Positions 18,677 through 27,878 of a stretch of 64,000 nt of DNA are shown here, piece by piece. Below the pieces are notes generated by a model. The model did no database searches, was not told where the DNA came from, and worked only from the letters and a program-made list of their open reading frames with translations. How positions within the stretch are numbered: the first letter of the stretch is position 1; every line of letters begins with the position of its first letter. The position numbers were made by a program, and so were the translations under genes. The DNA is from an uncultured Thermoguttaceae bacterium (lineage in GTDB: Bacteria; Planctomycetota; Planctomycetia; Pirellulales; Thermoguttaceae), in NCBI GenBank assembly GCA_938042245.1, contig CALIRO010000002.1, positions 186,001 through 250,000 on the forward strand. The letters are read 5' to 3'.

Positions 18677-20161
18677 TCAGGTTGCTGAGGGTTTCGATTT
18701 GCTGGCCGACTCTTGGCTGAGCAGTTGGCTAATGGCTTCTCGAAGTTGCCGAACCGTCAGCGGCATTTGCAACACCAGCCGATGCGGCCCGGTGATGGCC
18801 TCCGTCTTCCAGGATTGTTGGGAAGCATCCAGGAGGAGGATGGCCGGGATACTCTGAACCTTTGCATCCTGAGCAAACCAATTAAAGACCTCCAAGGCAG
18901 GCCGACCTATCTGTTGCGCATTCACAATAAGGCATTCGGCCGTAGTAGGGTCGTCTTGGAACCGCTCGAAGGCTCGCTCCGGATCACTAGTCAATAGCAC
19001 TCGAAAACCCGCCTTCTTGAACTGATCGCGGAACAGATCCTGGAGGCGACTGTTGGATTCGACCACCATGATCGTATGTTTCGGTAGGGGGATCGCTTCT
19101 TTAGCACCGCCGGATGTCCCAGAGCCTTTTTCCGCTTCTTCCTGAAGCCGCTTGGCCGCTATCTTCAAATCCACCAGCATCGCCGCCGGAGTCTGATACC
19201 GTCGATTCACATCCAGCGACATCGCTCGATTGACCACCAGAGCCACGCAACTGGGCAGCTCCGGCAGCACTTTCTGAATGGGCGGCACATCCAAAAAACG
19301 CTGTTTCGACAGACGTTGAATCCGGTCTTTGGTCTCCCAGAGGGGCGGACGCCCCGTCAGCATATGATAATAAATACAGCCAGCAAAATAAATGTCGCTC
19401 CGCGTATCGTCTTTGCGCACGCCGGTGGCCCGCTCCAGACCCGCATAGTCAATCGTGCGGGGATTGGCGAATTCGGTCAGCAGATCATCATCAATATTTT
19501 CATCCACGGCGGCCAGTCCAAAATCCACCAGCTTCGCCCGCCCTTCGGTAGAAACCAACACATTGGTCATCTTCAGATCCCGATGGGTCAAGCCATGTTC
19601 GAACGCATATTGCAGGCCGCTGGCAATGTCGCACATCAGCCGAGTGGCTTCCTCCGGCGAAAGCCGACCCCGAATCTTCACAAAATCCCGCAGATTTTGC
19701 CCCTCCACAAACTCCATCACCAGGTAGTGGGTATGCCCCTGGGAGACCACCTCATAAATGGGCACAATGTTCGGATGCCGAAGCGTCAACCCCACTCGCC
19801 CTTCCCGAACAAACGCTTCATATTGCTCTGGATTATCACTATACCGACGCCGAAGCACCTTCAAGGCCACTACATGCCCAGTTTCCCGATGCACCGCGCG
19901 AAATACCCGCGCAAAAGTGCCCGCCCCCACTAAATATAACACCTTATAATCTCCATAAAAAAAACCGCTCTTGTCCCCTTTGAGGATTTTGTCCACTTGG
20001 TAGTTGGTCAATGACTCCCGCCCCACCAAATATTGCACCAACTCCTCCAAGGGCACATCGCGCCTCCCAAACGCCGCCCATGCCTCTCTCAGTTCCCGCT
20101 CGGTAACCAGCCCCAGGTCAAAAGCCCGTTGGGCAAATTGCTCTGCCGTCATTTGACCCAT
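18677..20161 (-). CDS. Ser/Thr protein kinase fused to a degenerate receiver domain
   Basis: Predicted 494-residue cytoplasmic kinase. Residues 4-70 form the helical module shared with the 944-residue kinase (LTNYQVDKILKGDKSGFFYGDYKV). Kinase motifs: VGAGTFARVFRA at 78-89, VALKVL lysine near 101, HRDLKMTN at 183-190, DFGLA at 203-207. After a linker, residues about 370-485 read as a response-regulator receiver (HTIMVVESNSRLQDLFRDQFKKAGFRVLLTSDPERAFERF). The phosphate-accepting Asp position is Asn (LIVNAQQIG), the acidic pair is ES, and the usual C-terminal Lys of KP is Met (LQMPLT). It is therefore probably a pseudo-receiver. The ATG at 20161 has a GGAG upstream. Confidence 0.87.
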   Translation of the reverse strand: MGQMTAEQFAQRAFDLGLVTERELREAWAAFGRRDVPLEELVQYLVGRESLTNYQVDKILKGDKSGFFYGDYKVLYLVGAGTFARVFRAVHRETGHVVALKVLRRRYSDNPEQYEAFVREGRVGLTLRHPNIVPIYEVVSQGHTHYLVMEFVEGQNLRDFVKIRGRLSPEEATRLMCDIASGLQYAFEHGLTHRDLKMTNVLVSTEGRAKLVDFGLAAVDENIDDDLLTEFANPRTIDYAGLERATGVRKDDTRSDIYFAGCIYYHMLTGRPPLWETKDRIQRLSKQRFLDVPPIQKVLPELPSCVALVVNRAMSLDVNRRYQTPAAMLVDLKIAAKRLQEEAEKGSGTSGGAKEAIPLPKHTIMVVESNSRLQDLFRDQFKKAGFRVLLTSDPERAFERFQDDPTTAECLIVNAQQIGRPALEVFNWFAQDAKVQSIPAILLLDASQQSWKTEAITGPHRLVLQMPLTVRQLREAISQLLSQESASKSKPSAT

Positions 20162-20597
20162 CGCTGCTCCGTTTCCTGACAAAGAAATCCAATCCACCCT
20201 CTTCGGACTATAAAAATCTGGATAACACTTCCGCCGAATGAAAAAGAACCTGCCTGGTTGATCCGAGGAAAGCTTTGAAGTATCCCTCCCCCGGAAACAC
20301 ACTCCAGAACAAATAAACTAGCACAAAAAGTCCATTCCTGCTTTGATAGAAATACTTTAGTACACCATTCGGTTGAACTGGTACCCATCCGGCCTCTTCA
20401 GCCTTCTATTTTTTATGGTAAGACAAAAGATATATTTCTGCAACGGTTGGAAAGCGCAACTGTTGCCATTTTTGGAACTGCCCTCCTAAGGGAATCTCCT
20501 AACTGCATGTAAACATTGGAGTTAGAAAATTATAAATTAGCCACCATTTCAGCCCTTTGGAGTGAGTTTGCTGTTTTTCCGTAAGAAATCGCATCGT

Positions 20598-20671
20598 GTT
20601 ACTGCCGTGCAAGCGGAGATCCAAAACGGAGAGGGTGTTTTTTCTGGATCATGCGCTTTGGCGGGGATGAC
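20598..20671. repeat. REP-bounded short element
   Basis: GTTACTGCCGTGCAAGCGGAGATCCAA and TTCTGGATCATGCGCTTTGGCGGGGATGAC form inverted arms around a short AT/GC-mixed centre. It lies upstream of MITE copy A in the gap between the kinase and Rrf2 genes. Confidence 0.5.
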
Positions 20672-20708
20672 AAGAAAGAGGCTTCATTCGGCGGAATGGG
20701 TATATAAA

Positions 20709-20897
20709 GGAAGCTCTCCAAAATCCTGAACATCATATGAACTTTATGAATATTTGATCTGTTCCTTTGCCTATCGGTTCCCCTTTCTGGGCACTATATA
20801 TTGAGTCTAATATTAGCAGTGCTACTATATGTTGGGGCAACGGAGGGAGATTCTGGAATAGTGTAAAAATATCTCCTTTAGGTTATTCAGAGGTTCC
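20709..20897 (-). mobile_element. MITE-like 189-bp element, copy A
   Basis: Full-length copy. On the plus strand it starts GGAAGCTCTCCAAAATCCTGAAC and ends GGTTATTCAGAGGTTCC, giving imperfect terminal inverted repeats of about 16-18 bp. It is flanked by perfect 4-bp direct repeats TAAA (20705-20708 and 20898-20901), consistent with a target duplication. No coding capacity. Orientation is opposite to copies C and F. Confidence 0.85.
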
Positions 20898-20970
20898 TAA
20901 AATATATCGCCCCATGGAGGTCTCTATGTAACTATCGAAAACAAAAGAAGAAATGGTACACGTCGAAGAA

Positions 20971-20989
20971 AGGTTTTCTTTGAAAACCT
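20971..20989 (-). terminator. Possible hairpin downstream of Rrf2 gene
   Basis: AGGTTTTC and GAAAACCT form an 8-bp stem with a 3-base loop about 110 nt downstream of the Rrf2 stop codon. On the minus strand it is followed by TTCTTCG, a weak T-tract, so terminator function is uncertain. Confidence 0.3.
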
Positions 20990-21102
20990 GAGCCAGAGTC
21001 TCAACTCGCCGGAAGCCGTCTGGCTAGCGATTGCCATGCGATACAAGAAATCTTTCCCCGATGGGGTTGGCCTGGGACGGGCTGCCTTTGCGGTTCCGGG
21101 AT

Positions 21103-21537
21103 TTAGATGTAATACATCTGATGGTCGTAGGCTTTGGCCTTTTCTAGCAGTTGGGCGAAACTGATTTCCCGGAGCATTCGGCGTTGGACCTGGCTGAGCT
21201 GGTTCCAAACATCTTGTAAGGCTTTGACGGCTGGGGAATCTGGCCAAGCGACCGGCAGCGTATCTTGCTCGGGAGGACTACCTTCGATCACTTCGATCAC
21301 TTCGCCCACAGAGAGCTGCTCGGGTGGGCGAAGTAACCGATAGCCGCCTGCGGCCCCCCGAGTACTGTCCACCAACCCAGCTCCTTTCAGTTGCAGCAAG
21401 ATCTGCACCAAAAACTGAGAGGAGACCCGGTGCCGAGCAGCAATTTCTCGAACCCGGATCGGCTCCCCAGCTCCATATCGGGAGGCTAACTCCAGCACCG
21501 CCAGACATGCATACTCTGTTTTGGCCGAAATTTTCAT
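21103..21537 (-). CDS. Rrf2 family transcriptional regulator
   Basis: Predicted 144-residue DNA-binding protein of the Rrf2 family (relatives IscR, NsrR, CymR). The winged helix-turn-helix covers MKISAKTEYACLAVLELA to VSSQFLVQILLQLKGAGLVDSTRGAAGGYRLLRPP, the family hallmark with the wing GGYRL. The three-Cys cluster that binds an Fe-S centre in IscR/NsrR is absent; the only Cys is near residue 11, so it is probably a cluster-free regulator like CymR. The ATG at 21537 has GGTGGAG upstream; the track start is a GTG three codons earlier. Single-gene unit. MITE copies A and B lie about 200 and 320 bp away on each side. Confidence 0.88.
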   Translation of the reverse strand: MKISAKTEYACLAVLELASRYGAGEPIRVREIAARHRVSSQFLVQILLQLKGAGLVDSTRGAAGGYRLLRPPEQLSVGEVIEVIEGSPPEQDTLPVAWPDSPAVKALQDVWNQLSQVQRRMLREISFAQLLEKAKAYDHQMYYI

Positions 21538-21856
21538 GGACTCCACCCCACTTCTAAAAATCCCTTCTTCGTTCCTTGATAGCCTAGATGGCCCACCCGA
21601 TGGCTATAAGAACCCGGAGAATTCCTCCTTACGCCTGGGTGAAAAAGTACTTGGCCCTCCCTGTCTAAAATCTGTGAACTTGAAGGAATATTTTTGATTT
21701 TACCTTCTTTTTCTTAATTTTACCACCTTGATCACCTGAGTGTCGGCGTGGTTGGACAGAATGGCCAAGGTAAGCTCCTTTGGCCGAGCTAGTGCCCTCC
21801 TCTTTTCAGACCAAGCACACAAAGAACCGGAAGAGAAAGGAAAAAGAAAGAATTTC

Positions 21857-22045
21857 GGAAACTCTGCAAAATCCTGAACATTACGTGAACTTTATGAACA
21901 TTTAATCCATTCCTTTGCCTGTCGGTTTCCATTGCTGGGCACTATATAGGGAGTCTCATGTTGGCAGTGCCGCTATAGGTTGGGGCAATTGACGGAAGTC
22001 CTGAAATAGTGTAAAAATATATCCTTTGAATGATTCAGAGGTTCT
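21857..22045 (-). mobile_element. MITE-like 189-bp element, copy B
   Basis: Full-length copy in the same orientation as copy A. It starts GGAAACTCTGCAAAATCCTGAAC and ends TGATTCAGAGGTTCT. The flanks TTTC and TTTT are a near match but not a perfect duplication. It lies in the upstream region of the Rrf2 gene. The short open frames across it are not credible genes. Confidence 0.8.
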
Positions 22046-22248
22046 TTTTTATGTTGGTGTTCGGAGTGTTCTTTGCATGAAAACTTTCTCCAGAGGCGTT
22101 TGGAGGGGGAGTTTCCCCCAAGAAGGAAGGCGAAGATTGTTTCTTTCTTTGGGCTCTTGGTGTTCTTTGCGGGAGCACTCCTTGGGAGCATTCGAAGGAG
22201 TGGACTGAGAGCTAGAATAGTTAGCTTTTGAGTGTAACGGGAGGTTCC

Positions 22249-23586
22249 TTAGAGGATAAATTTGCTCATATCTTCATCTTCGGCGATTTGTTGGAGGCGT
22301 TGGCGGACATAAGCGGCGTTGATCCGCACTAAGCCCATCTTCATGTCTGGGGCCTCGAAGCTTACTTCTTCCAAAAGGCGTTCCATGACCGTATAAAGCC
22401 GACGGGCGCCGATATTTTGAGTGGTTTGGTTTACGCGGTAGGCGTACTCGGCCACGGTGTCGATGGCGTCTTCTTCAAAGACCAGTTCCACGCCTTCGGT
22501 GCGGAGCAATTCGGTGTATTGGCGGGTGAGAGAGTTTTGGGGTTCGGTGAGGATGCGTTTGAGGTCTTCTTTAGAGAGGTCTTTTAGTTCGACTCGGATG
22601 GGAAAACGTCCCTGGAGTTCGGGCATCAGTTCGCTTGGTTTGGAGCGGTGGAAGGCCCCGGCAGCGATGAACAAAATATGATCAGTACGCACGTATCCAT
22701 ATCGGGTTTGCACCGTGGTGCCTTCGACGATGGGCAGCAGGTCCCGCTGTACGCCTTGGCGCGATACATCGATGCCGTGGGTGGTTTCCGGGGCTACGAT
22801 TTTATCGATCTCGTCGATGAAGATGATGCCCAAGTTTTCGGCCAGTTCGATGGCTTTGGCATGCACTTTTTCCTGGTCGATCAGGGCGTCGCATTCTTGT
22901 TCGAAGAGGAAGCGGCGGGCCTCAGCGACGGTCATTTCCCGGCGAGTGGTCTGTTTGGGCAGGAGTTTTTCGAACATGGCCTGCAGATCCAGGTCCATTT
23001 GTTCCATGCCCATGCTCGTGAACATCATCGGGACGGCTTTTTTCTGGACGGTGATTTCCACCCGGTGGTTTTCCAGTTCGCCGGCTTGGAGCATTTTGCG
23101 GATTTTTTCCCGATTGCGTTCATAGCGAGAGGCAGACCGTGGGCTATACTCGCTGGTATCCAGATCGATCGGGGCTGGAAGTAAAAGGTCGATCAGGCGT
23201 TGTTCGACCCGTTGGCGGGCTTCTTGTTCGACGTTGGCGCGTTCTTGTTCTTTGACCAAAGCCACTGCATTATCGACCAGTTCCCGGACCATGCTTTCCA
23301 CATCGCGGCCCACATAGCCGACTTCCGTGTATTTGGTGGCTTCGACTTTGACGAACGGTGCGCCGGTCAGCTTGGCCAATCGGCGGGCGATTTCCGTTTT
23401 CCCCACCCCAGTCGGACCGATCATCATGATGTTTTTTGGGGCCACTTCGGCCCGCAGTTCTGGTGGTAGTTGCTGGCGCCGCCAGCGGTTGCGGATGGCG
23501 ATAGCCACGGCCCGTTTGGCCTCCTGTTGGCCGACAATATACCGATCCAATTCCTGGACGATTTCTCGGGGGGTTAGGTTTCGCAC
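22249..23586 (-). CDS. hslU: ATP-dependent protease ATPase subunit HslU
   Basis: Predicted 445-residue AAA+ unfoldase of the HslUV (ClpYQ) protease. Walker A is [15 protein letters not shown], Walker B is [12 protein letters not shown], the pore motif GYVG is in [19 protein letters not shown], and the C-terminal tail EDMSKFIL inserts into HslV. The inserted I-domain is present between the Walker motifs. It starts with GTG, 13 bp inside the end of hslV, preceded by GGTGGAGG, so the two are translationally coupled. Length matches the family. Confidence 0.97.
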   Translation of the reverse strand: MRNLTPREIVQELDRYIVGQQEAKRAVAIAIRNRWRRQQLPPELRAEVAPKNIMMIGPTGVGKTEIARRLAKLTGAPFVKVEATKYTEVGYVGRDVESMVRELVDNAVALVKEQERANVEQEARQRVEQRLIDLLLPAPIDLDTSEYSPRSASRYERNREKIRKMLQAGELENHRVEITVQKKAVPMMFTSMGMEQMDLDLQAMFEKLLPKQTTRREMTVAEARRFLFEQECDALIDQEKVHAKAIELAENLGIIFIDEIDKIVAPETTHGIDVSRQGVQRDLLPIVEGTTVQTRYGYVRTDHILFIAAGAFHRSKPSELMPELQGRFPIRVELKDLSKEDLKRILTEPQNSLTRQYTELLRTEGVELVFEEDAIDTVAEYAYRVNQTTQNIGARRLYTVMERLLEEVSFEAPDMKMGLVRINAAYVRQRLQQIAEDEDMSKFIL

Positions 23587-24116
23587 ACCAGTTCCTCCAC
23601 CACGAGATGCTTATTGGTATACAGGTCGATGTCGGCGGCTATTTCCAGCGCAATGCGTACAATCTGGCTGGCCGACAGGTCCGTATGGGCCAACAGTGCC
23701 CGGGCAGCGGCCAAGGCGTAACTGCCCCCCGAGCCAATCCCTAACAGCCCATCCGAAGGCTGAATGAGATCGCCTGTTCCAGTCAGAAGCAGGGTATGGC
23801 GGGCGTCGGCCACGGCCATCATCGCCTCCAGACGCCGAAGCACTCGGTCGGTACGCCACTGTTTGGCCAGTTCGGTAGCCGCCCGAAGCGTATTGCCCGG
23901 ATAATCCTTCAGTTTCGCTTCAAAGCATTCGAGCAGGGCAAAAGCGTCGGCTGCTGCCCCTGCAAAACCCACCAGAACCTTTTCTCCAGCCAGCCGACGA
24001 ATCTTCACCGCATCGGCTTTCATGATCGTCTGGCCGATGGTTACCTGGCCATCGCCCCCCATGGCTACCACCCCACCCCGCCGTACTGTCAGGATCGTCG
24101 TCCCATGGCTGTTCAT
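23574..24116 (-). CDS. hslV: ATP-dependent protease catalytic subunit HslV
   Basis: Predicted 180-residue proteasome-like peptidase. It begins [28 protein letters not shown]; the nucleophile is one of the Thr residues after the short pro-segment, as in Thermotoga-type Hsl[41 protein letters not shown] and [16 protein letters not shown] are family signatures. The ATG at 24116 fits family length; the track extends to a GTG at 24161. It forms a two-gene operon with hslU and degrades unfolded proteins in the cytoplasm. Confidence 0.96.
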   Translation of the reverse strand: MNSHGTTILTVRRGGVVAMGGDGQVTIGQTIMKADAVKIRRLAGEKVLVGFAGAAADAFALLECFEAKLKDYPGNTLRAATELAKQWRTDRVLRRLEAMMAVADARHTLLLTGTGDLIQPSDGLLGIGSGGSYALAAARALLAHTDLSASQIVRIALEIAADIDLYTNKHLVVEELVCET

Positions 24117-24279
24117 CGGATCGATTCCCGTAAAAGCGACCGAACAAACAGGATTGCCCACCGCTGGGATTTTCTTCGACCCCCTCCCACGTAAAGAAAT
24201 CTACCATCCAGAATAAGAAACCTTAATATGGCACAAGCAGCTCGAAGAAACTAGAGGGGGCAGAGGAGGGGGCCATCCG

Positions 24280-25860
24280 TTATTTTGGGCAGACGGCGGC
24301 TTCATAGGTCCGTTGGGAAATGCCTTTGCGGGCATGTTCCGCGGCGAGTTGGGCCAGACGATCTCCCCAGGCCGTCGGATATTGGCCGGTGATGCAGGCC
24401 TGACAGAGATGTTCGGCGGGCAGACCGATGGCCCGGGCCACCGCTTCCACAGGCAAATACCGAAGCGAATCGGCGCCCAAGGCCTTGGCCATTTCCGCTT
24501 GGATTTGTGGCGTCAGCTGCCGGCCCTGTAAAAACGCCGGGGCAAACAGCTCGCTCAGCGTGGACATATCAATCCCATAGAAGCAAGGGGAAATAATCGG
24601 TGGGCAAGCTACTCGCACATGGATTTCCCGCGGCCGGCCCAAATCCCGCATCCGCTCCAGGAGGGCTTTCATCGTGGTGGCTCGAACAATAGAATCCTCC
24701 ACCAGAAGAACGCGTTTGCCCTCCAATACTTCTCGAAGAGGGATATACTTAATCTGGGCTTTGACCATGCGCCGGTCGGGACCTTCGATAAAGGTCCGCC
24801 CGGTATACCGGTTTCGGATCAGCCCTTCCACGCAGGGAATCCCAAGCCGGTAGGCCATGGCGTCGGCAGCCGCCTTGCTCGTATCCGGCACAGGAACGAC
24901 CACCGTATGCTCGTCCATAGGCACATCTTCTAGACGAGCCAATTCTTCCCCCAAGGCCTTCCGAGCTAGATAGACGCTTCGGCCGTCGATGCTACTGGCC
25001 ACATTGGAAAAATAGATCCACTCAAAAAAGCAATGCGCCCGCCGCCACGTCTGGGTAAAAGGCAGGATTTCCCATCGGCCGTCGCTAATGACAATCGCAT
25101 GGCCGGGCAAAAGCGAGTGGATCTGTTCCGGCTGAAAACCGAGATTCAGCAGAGCCACGCTTTCGCTGGCAGCGGCAAAAAGCGGACCATCCACCGCATA
25201 GGCCAACGGCTTGAACCCCAACGGATCTCGGGCCACCACCATCTGCCCCAGCGCGTTCAAAAAAACCAAGCTATACGCCCCATCGACCCGCTCGGCCACC
25301 CGACGCATCAACTCAATCAGACTGGGCACTTCGGGCACATGCAGGGCATTACAAAACAGATGCATCAGGATTTCCGTATCCGTCTGGTGAGCCAGATAGC
25401 AATCATGATCGGACAGCAGCTCGTCTCGAAGATCGGAGAAATTGGCTAATTGCCCGTTAAAGGCAAAGCTGAACCATTTGTGCTTTTTAATATGGTGTCG
25501 TTCAAACGGCTGGGCAAAGGAGCGGTCTTCCTGGCCACAGGTAGCGTAGCGTACATGGCCAATGGCCGCCCGGCCTGCATATTTTTTCATCAGGCTCTCG
25601 AACTTCCCCTTATGCGTCATCCGGAAGACTTCGCTCACCGTGCCCACATCTTTGTAGGTCTCCAGCAGTTGGCGCCGATGCGGGTTGTAGGTGGTAAAAC
25701 CGGCCGACAGTTGCCCTCGATTCTGCACGTCCAACAGCATCCGCGGCAACAGCCGGGAGATTTCCTCCGGCCCCTCCGGCACACCAATCCGACTTGCGCC
25801 CGAACCAGGCAGATAATAAATCGCCGCTATACCACAGGCTTCATGCAATAGAGTATCCAT
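24280..25860 (-). CDS. purF: Amidophosphoribosyltransferase (PurF)
   Basis: Predicted 526-residue first enzyme of purine synthesis, making phosphoribosylamine from PRPP and glutamine. The N-terminal nucleophile Cys is at residue 9 (HEACGIAAI) after a short pro-peptide. The glutaminase domain has GHVRYATCG and [17 protein letters not shown]. The PRPP-binding loop is [18 protein letters not shown], where the family usually has DDSIVRGTT. A C-terminal Cys set ([17 protein letters not shown] and LCQACITG) resembles the Fe-S type. No ribosome-binding site is evident. Single gene. Confidence 0.95.
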   Translation of the reverse strand: MDTLLHEACGIAAIYYLPGSGASRIGVPEGPEEISRLLPRMLLDVQNRGQLSAGFTTYNPHRRQLLETYKDVGTVSEVFRMTHKGKFESLMKKYAGRAAIGHVRYATCGQEDRSFAQPFERHHIKKHKWFSFAFNGQLANFSDLRDELLSDHDCYLAHQTDTEILMHLFCNALHVPEVPSLIELMRRVAERVDGAYSLVFLNALGQMVVARDPLGFKPLAYAVDGPLFAAASESVALLNLGFQPEQIHSLLPGHAIVISDGRWEILPFTQTWRRAHCFFEWIYFSNVASSIDGRSVYLARKALGEELARLEDVPMDEHTVVVPVPDTSKAAADAMAYRLGIPCVEGLIRNRYTGRTFIEGPDRRMVKAQIKYIPLREVLEGKRVLLVEDSIVRATTMKALLERMRDLGRPREIHVRVACPPIISPCFYGIDMSTLSELFAPAFLQGRQLTPQIQAEMAKALGADSLRYLPVEAVARAIGLPAEHLCQACITGQYPTAWGDRLAQLAAEHARKGISQRTYEAAVCPK

Positions 25861-26442
25861 AGGGATAACCTAGAGAACGGTACCACCCGTTTTCTGCCAT
25901 CGGAGGGGGTTTTCCTGGGCCCTCCATACCTTGAAGAACGTTCCGGAGAGCATCTTGGGAACGGCCTTAGCCGTCGGTCGTTTCGCCTCTGCCTTCTGAG
26001 GGAAAGGTCAGCCTGCGGAAGCAGGCCGGCTGCGAAAGCCTCCCTATCCTTGCCGGGCAAGCGGCAGTCCGGTTTCCCGCTCTCTTCAAGCGGAAAGACC
26101 GCTCAGGCCGGACCCTGGCCAGATGAGGTGCTGGCTTGTGGGTTCTTCCGGCCCCCGCCCATGCCCAGTTGCTTGATGGAAAAGGGTCTCTTTCCACACC
26201 CTCTAAAAAATATTGTAGGAAATTGCCCGAAGTCTTACAATAGCCCACTAAGCGAGCCTCTGCCGAGGGGAAGGCGTCCATATTGTGGGTCTCTGATACC
26301 CTTTTGGCAGGGTAAAGCAGCTCCGCCTTTGCCGGAATAGACAGCAGCCAGCGCCTTCCGCCGGCGGAAACGCGGTGTTTCTGGTACCACTTCTGCCGAA
26401 TGTGCAACTCCCCTGCCTTGTCCCAGGAAGGTCCTTTATGTT
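25861..26442. other. Intergenic region between divergent purF and proB
   Basis: No gene is supported. A GGAGGG...CCCTCC potential hairpin lies about 40-65 nt upstream of purF. I see neither a purine riboswitch core nor a recognisable operator. Confidence 0.35.
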
Positions 26443-26520
26443 ATCAGTCCTGCACAAGCGGCAGTCTAGAAAAAGGAAATCATTGGAAAAAACTGGCTTG
26501 CTGCTTTCGCAGGAATGCCT
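26443..26520. repeat. REP-bounded short element
   Basis: ATCAGTCCTGCACAAGCGGCAGTCTAG and CTGGCTTGCTGCTTTCGCAGGAATGCC are degenerate inverted arms of the palindrome family, about 60-130 bp upstream of proB. Confidence 0.5.
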
Positions 26521-26579
26521 TGGTGGATCATTCGGCTGAAGTGTTCCTGTTTCTGATTTAAACGGAAGCGAGAAGACTG

Positions 26580-27719
26580 ATGCAAGACTTAGTTCGGCAA
26601 GAGATAGCGGCTTTGGCCGGCACGATGGTGGTCAAAGTGGGCACTCGGGTGATAACGCATTCGGGGGGTCGGCTCAACGAGGAGCGAATTGCCCAGTTGG
26701 CCGAGGAAATCCACGAAGTCCTCTCTACGGGCCGAAAGGTGGCCCTGGTAAGTTCTGGTGCGGTCGGTGCGGGCATGGGCCGACTGGGTCTTACAAGCCG
26801 ACCCGAAACGCTGGCCCAACTTCAAGCCGTCGCCGCCATCGGCCAAAGCCATCTCATCGAAGTCTATGAACGTTCCCTTCGGCCGTTTGGGCATCATGCC
26901 GCTCAAATCTTGCTCACCGCCGAGGACATCGACCACCGCATCCGGTATTTAAATGCTCGGAACACCATTTTGACCCTCTTTGACTACGGGGCCGTTCCCA
27001 TCATCAACGAAAACGACACCGTTAGCGTGGAAGAATTGCAGACTACCTTTGGCGACAACGATCGGTTAGCCGCCTTGGTGACCAATTTAATCCAGGCGCC
27101 GCTTTTAGTGTTGCTTTCGGATGTTGAAGGGCTTTATGACGACGATCCCCGGCAGCCCGGTGCTAAGCTGATCCCCCTGGTCGAACGGTTCGACGAAAGT
27201 CTGTTCGATTTGGTTCGGGATAAAACCACCGGGCTGACCAAAGGAGGCATGGCCAGTAAACTTCGCGCCGCCCGGATGACCACCGCCGCCGGTGGCAATG
27301 TGATCATCGCCAGTGGCCGACAGCCCGGCGCGTTGCGCAAAATCCTGGCCGGTCAGCCGGTCGGCACCTTGTTCCTGGCCCAGGGACCTCTGATCACCGC
27401 CCGAAAGCGATGGATCGGTTTTTCGGCCCAACCCCGTGGCTCCCTCATCTTGGATCCAGGCGCCTGTGAGGCCATCCGAAATCATGGACGCAGTCTGTTG
27501 GCCATTGGCATTCTGGATGTAATGGGCGATTTCGATCGAGGGGATGTGGTGGCCGTCTGCGATCCGGAAGGCCGAGAATTGGCCCGGGGCCTGACCAACT
27601 ATAGCTCCCAGGAACTGCAAAAGATCAAAGGGCTGCGCACGACTCAGATTGCCCAAGTCCTTGGCCAATGCCCCTATGACGAGGTGATCCATCGGAACAA
27701 CATGGTGCTGACCGGCTGA
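26580..27719 (+). CDS. proB: Glutamate 5-kinase (ProB) with PUA domain
   Basis: Predicted 379-residue enzyme for the first step of proline synthesis, ATP-dependent phosphorylation of glutamate. The amino-acid-kinase domain has MVVKVGTRVIT, VALVSSGAVGAGMGRLGL, PIINENDTVSVEELQTTFGDNDRLAALV and LLVLLSDVEGLYDDDP, plus GLTKGGMASKLRAARM. A C-terminal PUA domain follows (GSLILDPGACEAIRNHGRSLLAIGILDVMGDFDRGDVVAVCD). Length fits the ProB-PUA form. It stands alone, without proA next to it. Confidence 0.96.
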   Translation: MQDLVRQEIAALAGTMVVKVGTRVITHSGGRLNEERIAQLAEEIHEVLSTGRKVALVSSGAVGAGMGRLGLTSRPETLAQLQAVAAIGQSHLIEVYERSLRPFGHHAAQILLTAEDIDHRIRYLNARNTILTLFDYGAVPIINENDTVSVEELQTTFGDNDRLAALVTNLIQAPLLVLLSDVEGLYDDDPRQPGAKLIPLVERFDESLFDLVRDKTTGLTKGGMASKLRAARMTTAAGGNVIIASGRQPGALRKILAGQPVGTLFLAQGPLITARKRWIGFSAQPRGSLILDPGACEAIRNHGRSLLAIGILDVMGDFDRGDVVAVCDPEGRELARGLTNYSSQELQKIKGLRTTQIAQVLGQCPYDEVIHRNNMVLTG

Positions 27720-27878
27720 AGGGTTTCCGGGAGGATGTGGAGCGGCTGAGGGCTATTCTGCTTTGCCCTCTGCCGCCTATAGGATTGCTTAAGCAGGATA
27801 GAGTATAATGAAATCAAGCTGGTCTTTGGGTTTCTTGTCTGGGTGGGGGCCAGTTGCTCTGTTCTGTGGGGGTAGAGG

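Noticed and set aside
22026-22208. Small plus-strand ORF after MITE copy B
   Set aside because: It begins inside the element, has no ribosome-binding site and shows no domain-like sequence.
24117-24161. Longer HslV starting at GTG 24161
   Set aside because: HslV needs its catalytic Thr near the N-terminus after a short pro-segment; the ATG at 24116 gives the family length.
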